DNA of 64,000 nt from G965279355 sp965279355 (GTDB taxonomy: Bacteria; Pseudomonadota; Alphaproteobacteria; CACIAM-22H2), in NCBI GenBank assembly GCA_965279355.1, contig OZ257155.1:62001-126000 (forward strand), written 5' to 3'. A program made the position numbers and the translations under genes. Positions within the stretch are counted from its first letter, which is position 1. Every line of letters begins with the position of its first letter. The notes beneath the pieces are model-generated. The model did not search any database. It had not been told where the DNA came from and saw nothing but the letters and a program-made list of their open reading frames with translations. This document shows, piece after piece, positions 16,766 to 24,719 of this stretch.

Positions 16766-17683
16766 TTGGCCGAACTCAAGAAACTGACGGTTGGCGGCGG
16801 TGCCGCCGGCTTCAACTGGCTCCCGATCTATTATGGCAACCAGTGCGGCCTTTTCGCGAAGCACGGTCTGGAGGTCGAGGTAAAGAAGCTCGGCTCTGTC
16901 GACAAGGCCACGGCGGCCGTGAAGAGCGGCGAGGTCAATCTCGCCATCACGCCACCGGAAGGCGCCATTCGTGACAGCGCAGGCGGCGGACATCTGCGGA
17001 TCGTCGCTGGTAATGTGAACCGTCTTCCTCTCTCTCTGATCGCCAATCCGAAGATCACGACATTCGAGCAGCTTCGTGGAAAGAAGCTGGGCACGTCCTC
17101 GATGACCGAAGGCACGGCGCTCTACACGATGGAGGTCCTGCGCCAGAAGGGCCTGAACTATCCGGGGGATTACGAATTCTCCGTTGTCGGCGTCCACCCG
17201 GCGCGCTGGAAGGCTCTGCAGGAAGGCACGATCGACGCTGCCGTGCAGCTCATTCCGCTGAACTTTGTCGGCGAGGATGCCGGTTACACGAATCTTGGTG
17301 AAGTTACCGATTTCATCCCGGAGATCGTCTTTACCGCTATCATCGCTGACAACCGCTGGGCGGAGCAGAACGCCGACCTTCTCGTCACGTTCCTGCGTTG
17401 CCTGATCGAGGGAACCAGGCTGGTCTACGATCCGGGGAACGACGCGGCGCTGATCGAACTCACCAAGGAAATCACCCAGGCGGAAGGGGCCTACGGAAAA
17501 AGGGCGCTGGACTATATGCGAGAGAAGAACGTCTTCCCGCGCGACCTGACCATCCCTGAAAAGGCATTCGCAAAATCGGTCGAGCTGATGGCCAAGGCCG
17601 GGCTGGCTGATGCGGAGCTGGTAAAACGGGCGCCGGGTGTGCTGGATGACCGCTACCGCAAAAAAGCAGTCGCTTCGGCATAG
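16766..17683 (+). CDS. NMT1/SsuA-like substrate-binding protein without signal peptide
   Basis: About 305 aa, of the ABC nitrate/sulfonate/thiamine-precursor (NMT1/THI5) binding fold: FNWLPIYYGNQCGLFAKHGL, then VNLAITPPEGAI and the hinge FEQLRGKKLGTSS. TTG 16766 is preferred because AAAGGGAGAG lies 5 nt before it; ATG 16721 or 16676 would add residues that do not form a signal peptide. No ATPase or permease is adjacent. It may be a cytoplasmic sensor or enzyme-like member rather than a transporter part. It is followed by a DoxX gene after 14 bp. Confidence 0.8.
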   Translation: MAELKKLTVGGGAAGFNWLPIYYGNQCGLFAKHGLEVEVKKLGSVDKATAAVKSGEVNLAITPPEGAIRDSAGGGHLRIVAGNVNRLPLSLIANPKITTFEQLRGKKLGTSSMTEGTALYTMEVLRQKGLNYPGDYEFSVVGVHPARWKALQEGTIDAAVQLIPLNFVGEDAGYTNLGEVTDFIPEIVFTAIIADNRWAEQNADLLVTFLRCLIEGTRLVYDPGNDAALIELTKEITQAEGAYGKRALDYMREKNVFPRDLTIPEKAFAKSVELMAKAGLADAELVKRAPGVLDDRYRKKAVASA

Positions 17684-17697
17684 CTGGCATACTCAAA

Positions 17698-18069
17698 ATG
17701 ACTTTCCTCGATAATTTCTCCTGGGACGCAGTCACCGTCCTGCGAATCCTGTGCGGCGCCTTCCTTCTGCCGCATACCGTCGCGAAGCTGAGCAACATCG
17801 AAAAAGCCTCCGGTTTCTTCGAGAAGGTCGGCCTGCGGCCGGGCAAGGCCTTCGTGGTTTTCACCGCCGTGATGGAATTCTTCGCCGCTGTCGGCCTGAT
17901 CACTGGGCTCTATGTGCAGGTGGGGGCTTTGATCGCGGCCGCGATTCTGGTTGTGGCGACCTATGCCATGGCAAAGGTGCATGGACTCAACTGGCGGTGG
18001 CAGCATCCGGGTATCGAATACATGCTGTTTTGGGCGGCCACGTGCCTGGCGGTGGGCTTCCTCGCATAG
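17698..18069 (+). CDS. DoxX-family membrane protein
   Basis: 123-aa protein with four predicted membrane helices (about 10-27, 47-68, 72-92, 103-121). The DoxX pattern is LRILCGAFLLPHTVAKLSN and WRWQHPGIEYMLFWAA. DoxX proteins accompany oxidases and quinone-linked enzymes, but their role is poorly known. It is the last gene of the 16766 unit. A second DoxX gene lies at 44967. Confidence 0.85.
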   Translation: MTFLDNFSWDAVTVLRILCGAFLLPHTVAKLSNIEKASGFFEKVGLRPGKAFVVFTAVMEFFAAVGLITGLYVQVGALIAAAILVVATYAMAKVHGLNWRWQHPGIEYMLFWAATCLAVGFLA

Positions 18070-18144
18070 GTTGGCAATCTGATGGGGCGATTGCGCTTTT
18101 GTGATCGTGCCGACGTAACACTAAGGCGCTCAACACGCAGGGAC

Positions 18145-18164
18145 TGTCCTCATTGCTAGGGACA
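18145..18164. promoter_or_regulatory. Island operator copy E
   Basis: TGTCCTCATTGCTAGGGACA with 6-bp arms CTGTCC/GGACAG (18144-18165), 74 bp before the TctC start at 18239. Like B and C it continues as GGACAGAC. Confidence 0.73.
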
Positions 18165-18238
18165 GACTGCCTCTCGCAAAGCTTCGAATAATTTCCGTTC
18201 CAGTTCTCGGATTTGCTGTCCTTGCGAGGGAGTCGGCG

Positions 18239-19195
18239 ATGCGCCTCTTTGGTCTGACGATAACGGCGGGTGTTCTTCTTTCGACCTCGGCCATGGCACA
18301 AGCCTGGCCTGACAAGCCGATCGAACTGGTGCATGGATTTGCCGCTGGCGGCAACGCGGATGTCGCCGCGCGCCTGGTCGCGGCGCCGCTATCCGAGATT
18401 TTTGGCAAGCCTGTTGTCGTCAACTCCAAGCCTGGTGCCGGCGGCAATATCGCGACTGAATACGTGGTGCGGCGGCCGCCGGACGGATATTCGCTTGTTC
18501 TGCTGGTGGGCGGTCATGCCGTATCTGCAGCGCTTTACAAAAAGCTCAATTTCCACGCGGTGAATGACCTGACGTTTACGTCGCTGATCTCGGTCAATCC
18601 CTTCGTGATGGTCGTCCGAAACGAAAGTCCCATCCGCGATTTGCCTGATCTGATTCGGCGGTCGAAGGCGCAGCCGGGCAGCGTCACCTTCGGCTCCGCC
18701 GGTATTGGCACCACTCAGCATCTCGTCGGTGAGATGGTCGCACAGCAAGCCGGCATCAAGCTGGTCCATGTCCCGTATCGTGGCGGCACGCAGGCGCTGA
18801 CCGACATGATGGGCGGCACTGTGGATATGCTGGTGGACACGATCACCGTGGCGCGCGAGGCGTTGGAAGGGGGCAAGATCCGCGTTCTCGGCATCAGCAG
18901 CCCGCAGCCTTGGCCGTCTCTTGCGAGCGCGCCGCCGATCGCCAACACGATCCCGAATTTCTCGGCTATGTCGTGGATCGGAATCGCAGGCCCGGCCAAT
19001 ATGCCGGAGCCGATCGTCCGCCGGCTGACCGATGCCATTCATCAGGTTATGGTGCCCGCCGCCATCAAGGCGAAGTTTGACAACATCGGCCAGCAGGTCA
19101 GAACGAGCACGCCTGCGGAAATGCGCGACTTCATCAGCGCAGAGGTCGCGCGATGGAACTCGGTGGTCGATCGCGCCGGCATCGAACGTCAGTAA
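18239..19195 (+). CDS. TctC/Bug-family substrate-binding protein
   Basis: 318-aa periplasmic binding protein. The signal peptide ends near AMAQ|AWP. The Bug loop is unusual: GFAAGGNADVAARLVAAPL in place of the PxGSGxDxLxRYF form of the other copies, with FGSAGIGTTQHLVGEM downstream. It is the classical Bug type rather than the subgroup seen elsewhere in the window, so it probably binds a different ligand. It leads the last unit of the island, with the alpha/beta hydrolase and YciI-like genes, under operator copy E. Confidence 0.92.
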   Translation: MRLFGLTITAGVLLSTSAMAQAWPDKPIELVHGFAAGGNADVAARLVAAPLSEIFGKPVVVNSKPGAGGNIATEYVVRRPPDGYSLVLLVGGHAVSAALYKKLNFHAVNDLTFTSLISVNPFVMVVRNESPIRDLPDLIRRSKAQPGSVTFGSAGIGTTQHLVGEMVAQQAGIKLVHVPYRGGTQALTDMMGGTVDMLVDTITVAREALEGGKIRVLGISSPQPWPSLASAPPIANTIPNFSAMSWIGIAGPANMPEPIVRRLTDAIHQVMVPAAIKAKFDNIGQQVRTSTPAEMRDFISAEVARWNSVVDRAGIERQ

Positions 19196-19210
19196 AACCA
19201 CCGCGCCAGA

Positions 19211-20002
19211 TTGCAGTCGTCCGTGACGGTCTCGGCGCCGCGGAACTACGTCCTGGTACACGGGGCGGGGCATGGCGGGTGGTGCTGGCGTCGTGTGGCC
19301 GACAGGCTGCAATCGCAGGGCCATCGCGTGATTGCGCCAACGTTGACGGGACTTGGCGAGCGGCAGCACCTGCTGGATCCGACTGTTGGTCTCGATACCC
19401 ATTGTCAGGACGTGATAGGGGCTATCGAAGCCGAAGAACTCGATGACGTCATCCTCGTTGGCCACAGCTATGGCGGGATCGTGGTGACGCTCGTCGCTGA
19501 CCGACTTCCGTCTCGTCTGGCGCAACTCATCTATCTGGATGCCCAAGTCCCGCGAAATGGAGAGAGTTGGGCCTCTTTGCAACCTGATATTATGCCGATG
19601 CGAGAACAAGCATCGCTTGAATATTCTACCCGCTGCGGATCGAAGGCACGCGTGATGCAGCTGACGCCACCCTTCGATTTTTCCGGAATGCTTGGCGTCA
19701 CCAGTTCCGATGATATCGCCTGGATACACCGCCGGCTCAGCGACCAGCCATGGTCGACTTACGTTCAGCCTGTCCGTCTCAAAGCAGATCCGGGAAACGG
19801 CGTTCCACGCGCCTACGTGGATTGCACCGGCTCCGCGCTAAGAGTCCTGGATCAGGTAAAGGCGCGAATCCGGCAGGATCCGGGCTGGAAATATTACAGG
19901 CTGGCGGCCGCGCACGATCTGATGATCACGGCAGCCGAAGAGACAGCTGAGATTCTTATGAGGTTTCCCGAAGAGAGCGAACGAATTCCATCAGCGCATT
20001 AG
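19211..20002 (+). CDS. Alpha/beta hydrolase (methylesterase/hydroxynitrile-lyase type)
   Basis: 263-aa alpha/beta hydrolase. It has the oxyanion region YVLVHGAGHGGWCWRR, the nucleophile elbow GHSYGG (S86) and the catalytic His in AAAHDLM. The group includes plant methylesterases and bacterial EstC-like esterases, so ester or methyl-ester cleavage is likely. It has no signal peptide and is cytoplasmic. The start is uncertain: TTG 19211 or GTG 19223, neither with a clear ribosome site. It is 15 bp after TctC and probably co-transcribed. Confidence 0.85.
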   Translation: MQSSVTVSAPRNYVLVHGAGHGGWCWRRVADRLQSQGHRVIAPTLTGLGERQHLLDPTVGLDTHCQDVIGAIEAEELDDVILVGHSYGGIVVTLVADRLPSRLAQLIYLDAQVPRNGESWASLQPDIMPMREQASLEYSTRCGSKARVMQLTPPFDFSGMLGVTSSDDIAWIHRRLSDQPWSTYVQPVRLKADPGNGVPRAYVDCTGSALRVLDQVKARIRQDPGWKYYRLAAAHDLMITAAEETAEILMRFPEESERIPSAH

Positions 20003-20017
20003 CAGGAAGAGGAAATC

Positions 20018-20416
20018 ATGTCAGACGTGCATCCGCTTACGCAAGGTTTCCTTGGGTTGGAACTGTTCATGGTAATAGCCACGCCGGTTCGCTCTCCTCA
20101 AATTACAGACGAACTTCTCAAGGCTCATCTTGAACATCAGGTGCGTCTCGAAAAACAGGGCATACTCTTTGGTGCGGGTCCTCTATATCCCGAAGGAAGT
20201 GACCAGCCTCAGGCTGGCTGTATCTTGTTGAGGGCGCGTTCATTTGAGGAGGCGCGATCGATTGCCGACCAAGATCCACTTCATAAATCCGGCCTTCGGA
20301 CCTACACAATTCAGAAATGGCGGATCAACGAAGGTAGCTACACTGTAACGGTCAATTATTCCGATCAGAGCGCCTTTCTGGCCGACTGTCGCCTGCTGGC
20401 TAGCAGTTCACTGTAA
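20018..20416 (+). CDS. YciI-like protein
   Basis: 132-aa protein of the YciI/dimeric ferredoxin-like fold, identified by the motif DPLHKSGLRTYTIQKW near residues 90-105. Some members, such as muconolactone-isomerase-like and dechlorinating proteins, are enzymes; others are of unknown role. A good ribosome site (AGGAAGAGG) precedes ATG. It is the last gene of the island and may act on a late pathway intermediate. Confidence 0.82.
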   Translation: MSDVHPLTQGFLGLELFMVIATPVRSPQITDELLKAHLEHQVRLEKQGILFGAGPLYPEGSDQPQAGCILLRARSFEEARSIADQDPLHKSGLRTYTIQKWRINEGSYTVTVNYSDQSAFLADCRLLASSSL

Positions 20417-20619
20417 ATTCCAAAATCCGCGCCGTCATAACTGCTCGATGTCGATGCGCACTACGAGCTCGATGGTCTCAATCTGACATCCAGCATGTCA
20501 CTCGCTTCCCCCGGGCTTGTGCCTGAGGTTTTGGAGCAGGATAGGAATCGGTTTGTAGCCAAATACTAGCCAATGCTAGCAGCTGTAGTAGTTCCATGCG
20601 GCTAAGCCTCTGAAAGGCT

Positions 20620-20695
20620 TGGCGTCCCCTAGGGGATTCGAACCCCTGTTACCGCCGTGAAAGGGCGATGTCCTAGGCCTCTAGACGAAGGGGAC
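20620..20695 (-). tRNA. tRNA-Glu (anticodon UUC)
   Basis: The complement folds as a complete cloverleaf. The acceptor is GTCCCCT/AGGGGAC, the anticodon arm CCGCC-type stem with loop CTTTCAC (anticodon TTC), and the T-arm GGGGTTCGAATCCCC. CCA is encoded at 20620-20622. Its 3' end faces the catabolic island, the usual geometry for islands inserted at tRNA genes. The preceding 200 bp (20417-20619) contain no gene that I can see. Confidence 0.97.
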
Positions 20696-20866
20696 GCAGG
20701 CCGCGTGGAGGCGATGATCTAAACGGCGTTGGGCCCAAATGCAAGCAAAGGGGAATAGCGGGGCCGGTCCGGCGTAAATAGGGGACACAAGGTTCTGATG
20801 CCCGGCCCGGATCGGCTGGGCTATAGTTCGCGAAATCCCTGTTTCGGGGCCCTTTTGGAGGAAATT

Positions 20867-21358
20867 ATGCGTCTTTTCAAAGGTTTGCTGGCGTGTTCGA
20901 GTCTGGCCCTGGCGCTTACGGTGGCGACCGTTGGCTCCGCCCCGGCAATGATGGGGGGCAGCGCGCCCGAGACGGCCAAGAGCCGCAACTACACGGACGG
21001 CGAGCGCGCGGTAAAGGCGAAGGACTACGCCAAGGCGATTCCCCTGCTGGAGCGGGCCTGGAACGACAACAAGACCGATGCCGATACCAACAACCTGCTC
21101 GGCTACAGCCACCGCCAGCTCGGCAACAAGCAGGTGGCGCTCACCTATTATCAGCGCGCGCTGCAGGCCGATGCCAACCACAAGGGCGCCAACGAGTATA
21201 TCGGCGAACTCTATGTCGAGATGAACGACCTGCCAAAGGCCGAGACCCATCTCGCGAAGCTGGCGCAGGTCTGCGGCAATATGACCTGCGAGGAATATCG
21301 CGACCTCAAGGCCGCGATCGAGAAGGCCAAGGCGGGCGGCCCGCGCACCGGCTCCTGA
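20867..21358 (+). CDS. Secreted TPR protein
   Basis: 163-aa exported protein with a signal peptide (RLFKGLLACSSLALALTV, cleavage near APA|MMGG). Residues 45-130 hold about three tetratricopeptide repeats, e.g. NNLLGYSHRQLGNKQVALTY and GANEYIGELYVEMNDLPKAE. Two cysteines (VCGNMTC) near the end could form a disulfide. ATG 20867 follows GGAGG. It is a probable periplasmic adaptor of unknown partner, convergent with the cyclase operon. Confidence 0.85.
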   Translation: MRLFKGLLACSSLALALTVATVGSAPAMMGGSAPETAKSRNYTDGERAVKAKDYAKAIPLLERAWNDNKTDADTNNLLGYSHRQLGNKQVALTYYQRALQADANHKGANEYIGELYVEMNDLPKAETHLAKLAQVCGNMTCEEYRDLKAAIEKAKAGGPRTGS

Positions 21359-21367
21359 TCGCCCGGG

Positions 21368-23086
21368 TCAGCCGGCGGTCAACGCGCCGACGGTTTCCGG
21401 AAGGTCGTGCGCGCGTTTGATCGCGTGCACTTTCAGCGTCTCGCGGCGGCCGCGGATTTCCGTTTCCATGACGGGGAAGGCTGACACGTCCAGCCCCGCC
21501 GCCGCGGCGACGTCCTCCGAGATCACGAGTTCCACGCCGAATTCCTTGGTCATGGATTCCAGGCGGCTGGCCGTGTTCACCGCGTCGCCGATGGCGGTCA
21601 GGCCCATCGCCATCGCAAAGCCCATCTCGCCGACGATGGTCGGGCCGACATGGATGCCGATGCCGATACGCAGCGGCTTGTCGAGATCGTGTTCCAGAGT
21701 CTTGTTGAGCGCCTCCAGGGCCAGGCCCATGCCGCGCGCCGCCAGCAGCGCCTCGCGACAGGCATCCGCCGTATCGCCGCGATCGGTCGCGCCGAACAGC
21801 GCCATCACGCCGTCGCCGATGAACTTGTCCACATAACCGCCGGCCTCCTGGATCGCCATGCCCATCGCCGCGAAATAGCGGTTGAGGACGAAGACCACGT
21901 CGTAGGGCAGCTTCTTTTCCGAAAGCTGGGTGAAGCCGCGCAGATCCGCGAACAGGATCGCGATCTCGCGTTCGCGGCCCTGCAGATGCAGCGGCCGCGA
22001 TGCCCGCGCTTCCTGCAGGCCCGCGGCTGCCGGCAGAAGCGGAACGACGGAAAGGTCCTCCTGCGGCCGGACCTGACAGGCCAATCGGACATTCGGGGTC
22101 GCGTTGACCCGCGCCAGCACCGCCTGTTCCGCGGCGGACGGTTTGGGCAGTGTTTCGATGCCGTTGGTGATGCGGACGCGGCAGGTCGAGCAGCGCCCGC
22201 GGCCGCCGCACACCGCCGCGTGCGGAATGCCGTGCAGCCAGCTGATCTCCAGAATGGTCGGGCCGGGGGCGGCCTCGACGACCCGGCCGCCGGGATAGGT
22301 AAGACGGACAAGCCCGCGTTGCCGCTCGATCAGCGAGCGCACCGCGCGGGCGCCGAAGGCGATCACCAGCATCGCGCCGAAGATCCAGTAGACGGTGCTC
22401 AGCAACTCGCCCAGCTCGGCAAGCGCCGCCGCGCTCTGCAGATTGAATCCCGCCAACGTCTCGGGCAGCCAGCCGGGCTGTGCGGCGAGGCGGGTGACCT
22501 CGCGGCCGGCGATGGCGAAACCAAGAAGGCCAAGCACCGGCACCAGCAGGGCGAGGGCGTAGAGCGAGGGTTGTGCCTGCGCGTACCACGGTTTCAGGCG
22601 CAGCCAGAAATACAGGCCAAGACAGCCATGCACCCAGGCGACAACCAGTGCCGTCGACTGCCACATTCCCTTCATCATGTCGAAATGCCAGATGCTGAGC
22701 AGGACGTAGGTGTAGGTATCGTTCACGCCATAGAAGCTGGCGGAGATGCGTGTGCCGATGACGTGTTCGGCGAGCATCGGAATGATGCAGAGGCCGAGGG
22801 TCAGCTGGAGGGCTTCGCCCGGGCTCATCTTCAGAAGTCGGCGCCGCTGGAAAATCGCCCACATCGCCAGGAGCGCGTGAATTGTGAGCGAAAAATAGAG
22901 AAGGGGGCCGAAGGGCAGGTTACGCCAGAACAGCACAAACCATTCGCGGCTCTCTTCGAGGGCGGCGAGCGAAATCAGTCCGAAGGCGTGATTGAGGAAG
23001 TGGCTGGCGACGTAGCTGAACAGAACGATGCCGGTGAAAAGCCGCAGCCGCCTGATAAGGGCGGGTGCCGACATCGCGAATGTCAT
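21368..23086 (-). CDS. Membrane class III adenylate cyclase with [2Fe-2S] ferredoxin domain
   Basis: 572 aa in three parts. Residues 1-250 form about six membrane helices with many histidines (H29, H33, H70, H108, H134, H153), resembling the dihaem-b anchor reported for Sinorhizobium CyaC. Residues 258-345 are a plant-type ferredoxin domain with C293, C299, C302 and C337. Residues 370-540 are a class III cyclase with metal Asp D381 and D425, K421, D501, N504 and R508, all as in active adenylate cyclases. It should make cAMP in response to quinone or redox state. It overlaps the SufU stop by 4 bp, tying it to the Fe-S/molybdenum maturation operon. Confidence 0.9.
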   Translation of the reverse strand: MTFAMSAPALIRRLRLFTGIVLFSYVASHFLNHAFGLISLAALEESREWFVLFWRNLPFGPLLYFSLTIHALLAMWAIFQRRRLLKMSPGEALQLTLGLCIIPMLAEHVIGTRISASFYGVNDTYTYVLLSIWHFDMMKGMWQSTALVVAWVHGCLGLYFWLRLKPWYAQAQPSLYALALLVPVLGLLGFAIAGREVTRLAAQPGWLPETLAGFNLQSAAALAELGELLSTVYWIFGAMLVIAFGARAVRSLIERQRGLVRLTYPGGRVVEAAPGPTILEISWLHGIPHAAVCGGRGRCSTCRVRITNGIETLPKPSAAEQAVLARVNATPNVRLACQVRPQEDLSVVPLLPAAAGLQEARASRPLHLQGREREIAILFADLRGFTQLSEKKLPYDVVFVLNRYFAAMGMAIQEAGGYVDKFIGDGVMALFGATDRGDTADACREALLAARGMGLALEALNKTLEHDLDKPLRIGIGIHVGPTIVGEMGFAMAMGLTAIGDAVNTASRLESMTKEFGVELVISEDVAAAAGLDVSAFPVMETEIRGRRETLKVHAIKRAHDLPETVGALTAG

Positions 23087-23505
23087 GTCTTGCCGGCCTT
23101 TACAAAGGCTTGCTCAAGCGCTTCCAGCGGCAGCTTGACGCATTCCTGGCGGCTCTTGTGCGCGCGCACCGGCGTGAAGATGCCGTAACCGTCCCAGGGA
23201 GCGGATGCATCGCTGCCGCCGAACATCGCCTTCACGGCGTCGCGGCCTTTGCGGGCGTCGCCGATGGTTTTGCCGACCACCGCATCCGCCATGACCGATG
23301 CCGAGGCCTGGCAGAGCGCGCAGCCCCGCACTTTATGCGTGAGGTCGACGACTTTATCGCCGTCTAGTTTGAGGTCCAGCGTCACGCGGTCGCCACACAG
23401 CGGGTTGTCGACCGTGACGCTGACGTCCGGCGCGTCGAGGCGGCCGGCGTGCGAGGGCGTCTTCGCACGATCAAGGATCGCCTGCTGATAAAGATCCTCA
23501 CTCAT
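23083..23505 (-). CDS. sufU: SufU-type Fe-S cluster scaffold
   Basis: 140-aa IscU/SufU-fold protein. Ligand residues seen are C37 and D39 (NPLCGD), C62/C65 (RGCALCQAS) and C122 (RQECVKLPLEAL). The extra loop between the second and third cysteines is typical of SufU, which takes sulfur from SufS. ATG overlaps the sufS stop, and its own stop overlaps the cyclase start. No sufBCD is nearby, so the pair may serve cofactor sulfuration or a dedicated Fe-S task. Confidence 0.9.
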   Translation of the reverse strand: MSEDLYQQAILDRAKTPSHAGRLDAPDVSVTVDNPLCGDRVTLDLKLDGDKVVDLTHKVRGCALCQASASVMADAVVGKTIGDARKGRDAVKAMFGGSDASAPWDGYGIFTPVRAHKSRQECVKLPLEALEQAFVKAGKT

Positions 23506-24719
23506 CGCAGCCGTGTCGCTGCGGCATCGAGGCCGGTGAGGAAGGCGTCGATATCGGTGTCGTTGTTGTAGAGCGCGATGCTGGCGCGGGTGGTGCCCGC
23601 GACATCGAGATGCTCCATCAGCGGCTGGGCGCAGTGATGGCCACCGCGCAGCGCCACACCATGGCTGTCCAGGATCTGGCAGATGTCGTGCGGATGCGCG
23701 CCGTCGATCTCGAAGGAAATCACGGGGACGCGGCTCTGCAGGCCAGACGGGCCGATGACACGCGCGCCCTTAACCTGGCCGATGCCGTCGAGCACGCGCT
23801 GCGCCAGCCGCAGTTCATGGGCGGAGACCGCCGGCCAGTCCAGCCGCATCAGCCAGTCGGTTGCGGTGCCAAGGCCGATGGCCTGCGCGATGGCCGGCGT
23901 GCCGGCTTCGAATTTATGCGGCAGATCCGCCCAGGTCGCCTTGTCGATCGTCACGGTGCGGATCATCTCGCCACCGCCCAGGAACGGCGGCATCGCTTCG
24001 AGGATTTCGCGCTTGCCCCACAGAACGCCAATGCCGTTCGGGGCAAACATCTTGTGGCCGGAGAAGGCGTAAAAATCGGCGCCGAGCGCCGGCAGGTCGA
24101 GCGGGCCATGCGGCGTGCGTTGCGCCCCATCGAGCAGGAGTTTCGCGCCGACGGCCCGTGCGGCGGCAACCAGCTTCGGCACATCGGTGACGGCGCCGGT
24201 GACGTTTGAGGCATGCGTCACGGCAATCAGCCTGGTCTTCTTGCCGATCACGCGGTCGAGGGACGTTAGATCGAGGCGGCCATCCGCCGTCGCGGGCAGT
24301 ACCTTGAGCACGATGCCGCGCCGGTCGCGCAGCATCTGCCAGGGGATGAGATTGCTATGGTGCTCCAGCAGCGAAACAACGACTTCGTCGCCGGGCTGCA
24401 ACGTATCGCCATAGGCGCGGGCCACCAGATTGATGGCGGCGGTCGCGCCCGATGTGAAGATGACTTCTTCGGCCGGCACGTTGAGATAGCGGGCGACACG
24501 CTGCCGCGCCTGATCGAAAGCCTCCGTCGCCGCTTCCGCCAGGCGATGGACGCCGCGCAGCACATTGGCGCGTTTGGTGGTCTCGAAATCGACGACAGCG
24601 TCGATCACGGCGCGCGGCAGCTGGCTTGTCGCGCCGTTGTCGAGATAGTGCAGCTTTTCCCCGGCGCCGTTGGCGAAGATCGGGAACTGGCTGCGGATCG
24701 CGGCGGCGTCGAAGCTCAT
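23502..24719 (-). CDS. sufS: SufS-type cysteine desulfurase
   Basis: 405-aa group II PLP cysteine desulfurase. The PLP lysine is K223 in FSGHKMFAPNG, with DGAQ at 198-201, and the sulfur-carrying C363 is in RGGHHCAQP. It delivers sulfur from cysteine. Placed between a molybdenum-cofactor gene and sufU, it may also provide the terminal sulfur of molybdenum hydroxylases, as NifS-like partners of XdhC do. It overlaps both neighbours by 4 bp. Confidence 0.92.
   Translation of the reverse strand: MSFDAAAIRSQFPIFANGAGEKLHYLDNGATSQLPRAVIDAVVDFETTKRANVLRGVHRLAEAATEAFDQARQRVARYLNVPAEEVIFTSGATAAINLVARAYGDTLQPGDEVVVSLLEHHSNLIPWQMLRDRRGIVLKVLPATADGRLDLTSLDRVIGKKTRLIAVTHASNVTGAVTDVPKLVAAARAVGAKLLLDGAQRTPHGPLDLPALGADFYAFSGHKMFAPNGIGVLWGKREILEAMPPFLGGGEMIRTVTIDKATWADLPHKFEAGTPAIAQAIGLGTATDWLMRLDWPAVSAHELRLAQRVLDGIGQVKGARVIGPSGLQSRVPVISFEIDGAHPHDICQILDSHGVALRGGHHCAQPLMEHLDVAGTTRASIALYNNDTDIDAFLTGLDAAATRLR

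Noticed and set aside
18239..19195. This TctC gene as part of a complete tripartite tricarboxylate transporter
   Set aside because: Neighbours are an esterase and a YciI protein; no TctA or TctB membrane protein is present.
20604..20620. Hairpin AAGCCT/AGGCTT just downstream of tRNA-Glu as its terminator
   Set aside because: Only a 6-bp stem and no T-run follows on the minus strand, so termination there is not supported.
21650..23188. Long open frame (over 500 codons) opposite the cyclase gene, and a similar one in a third frame
   Set aside because: Shadow frames of a GC-rich gene: no ribosome sites, no family motifs, composition dominated by Arg, Ala, Gly and His.
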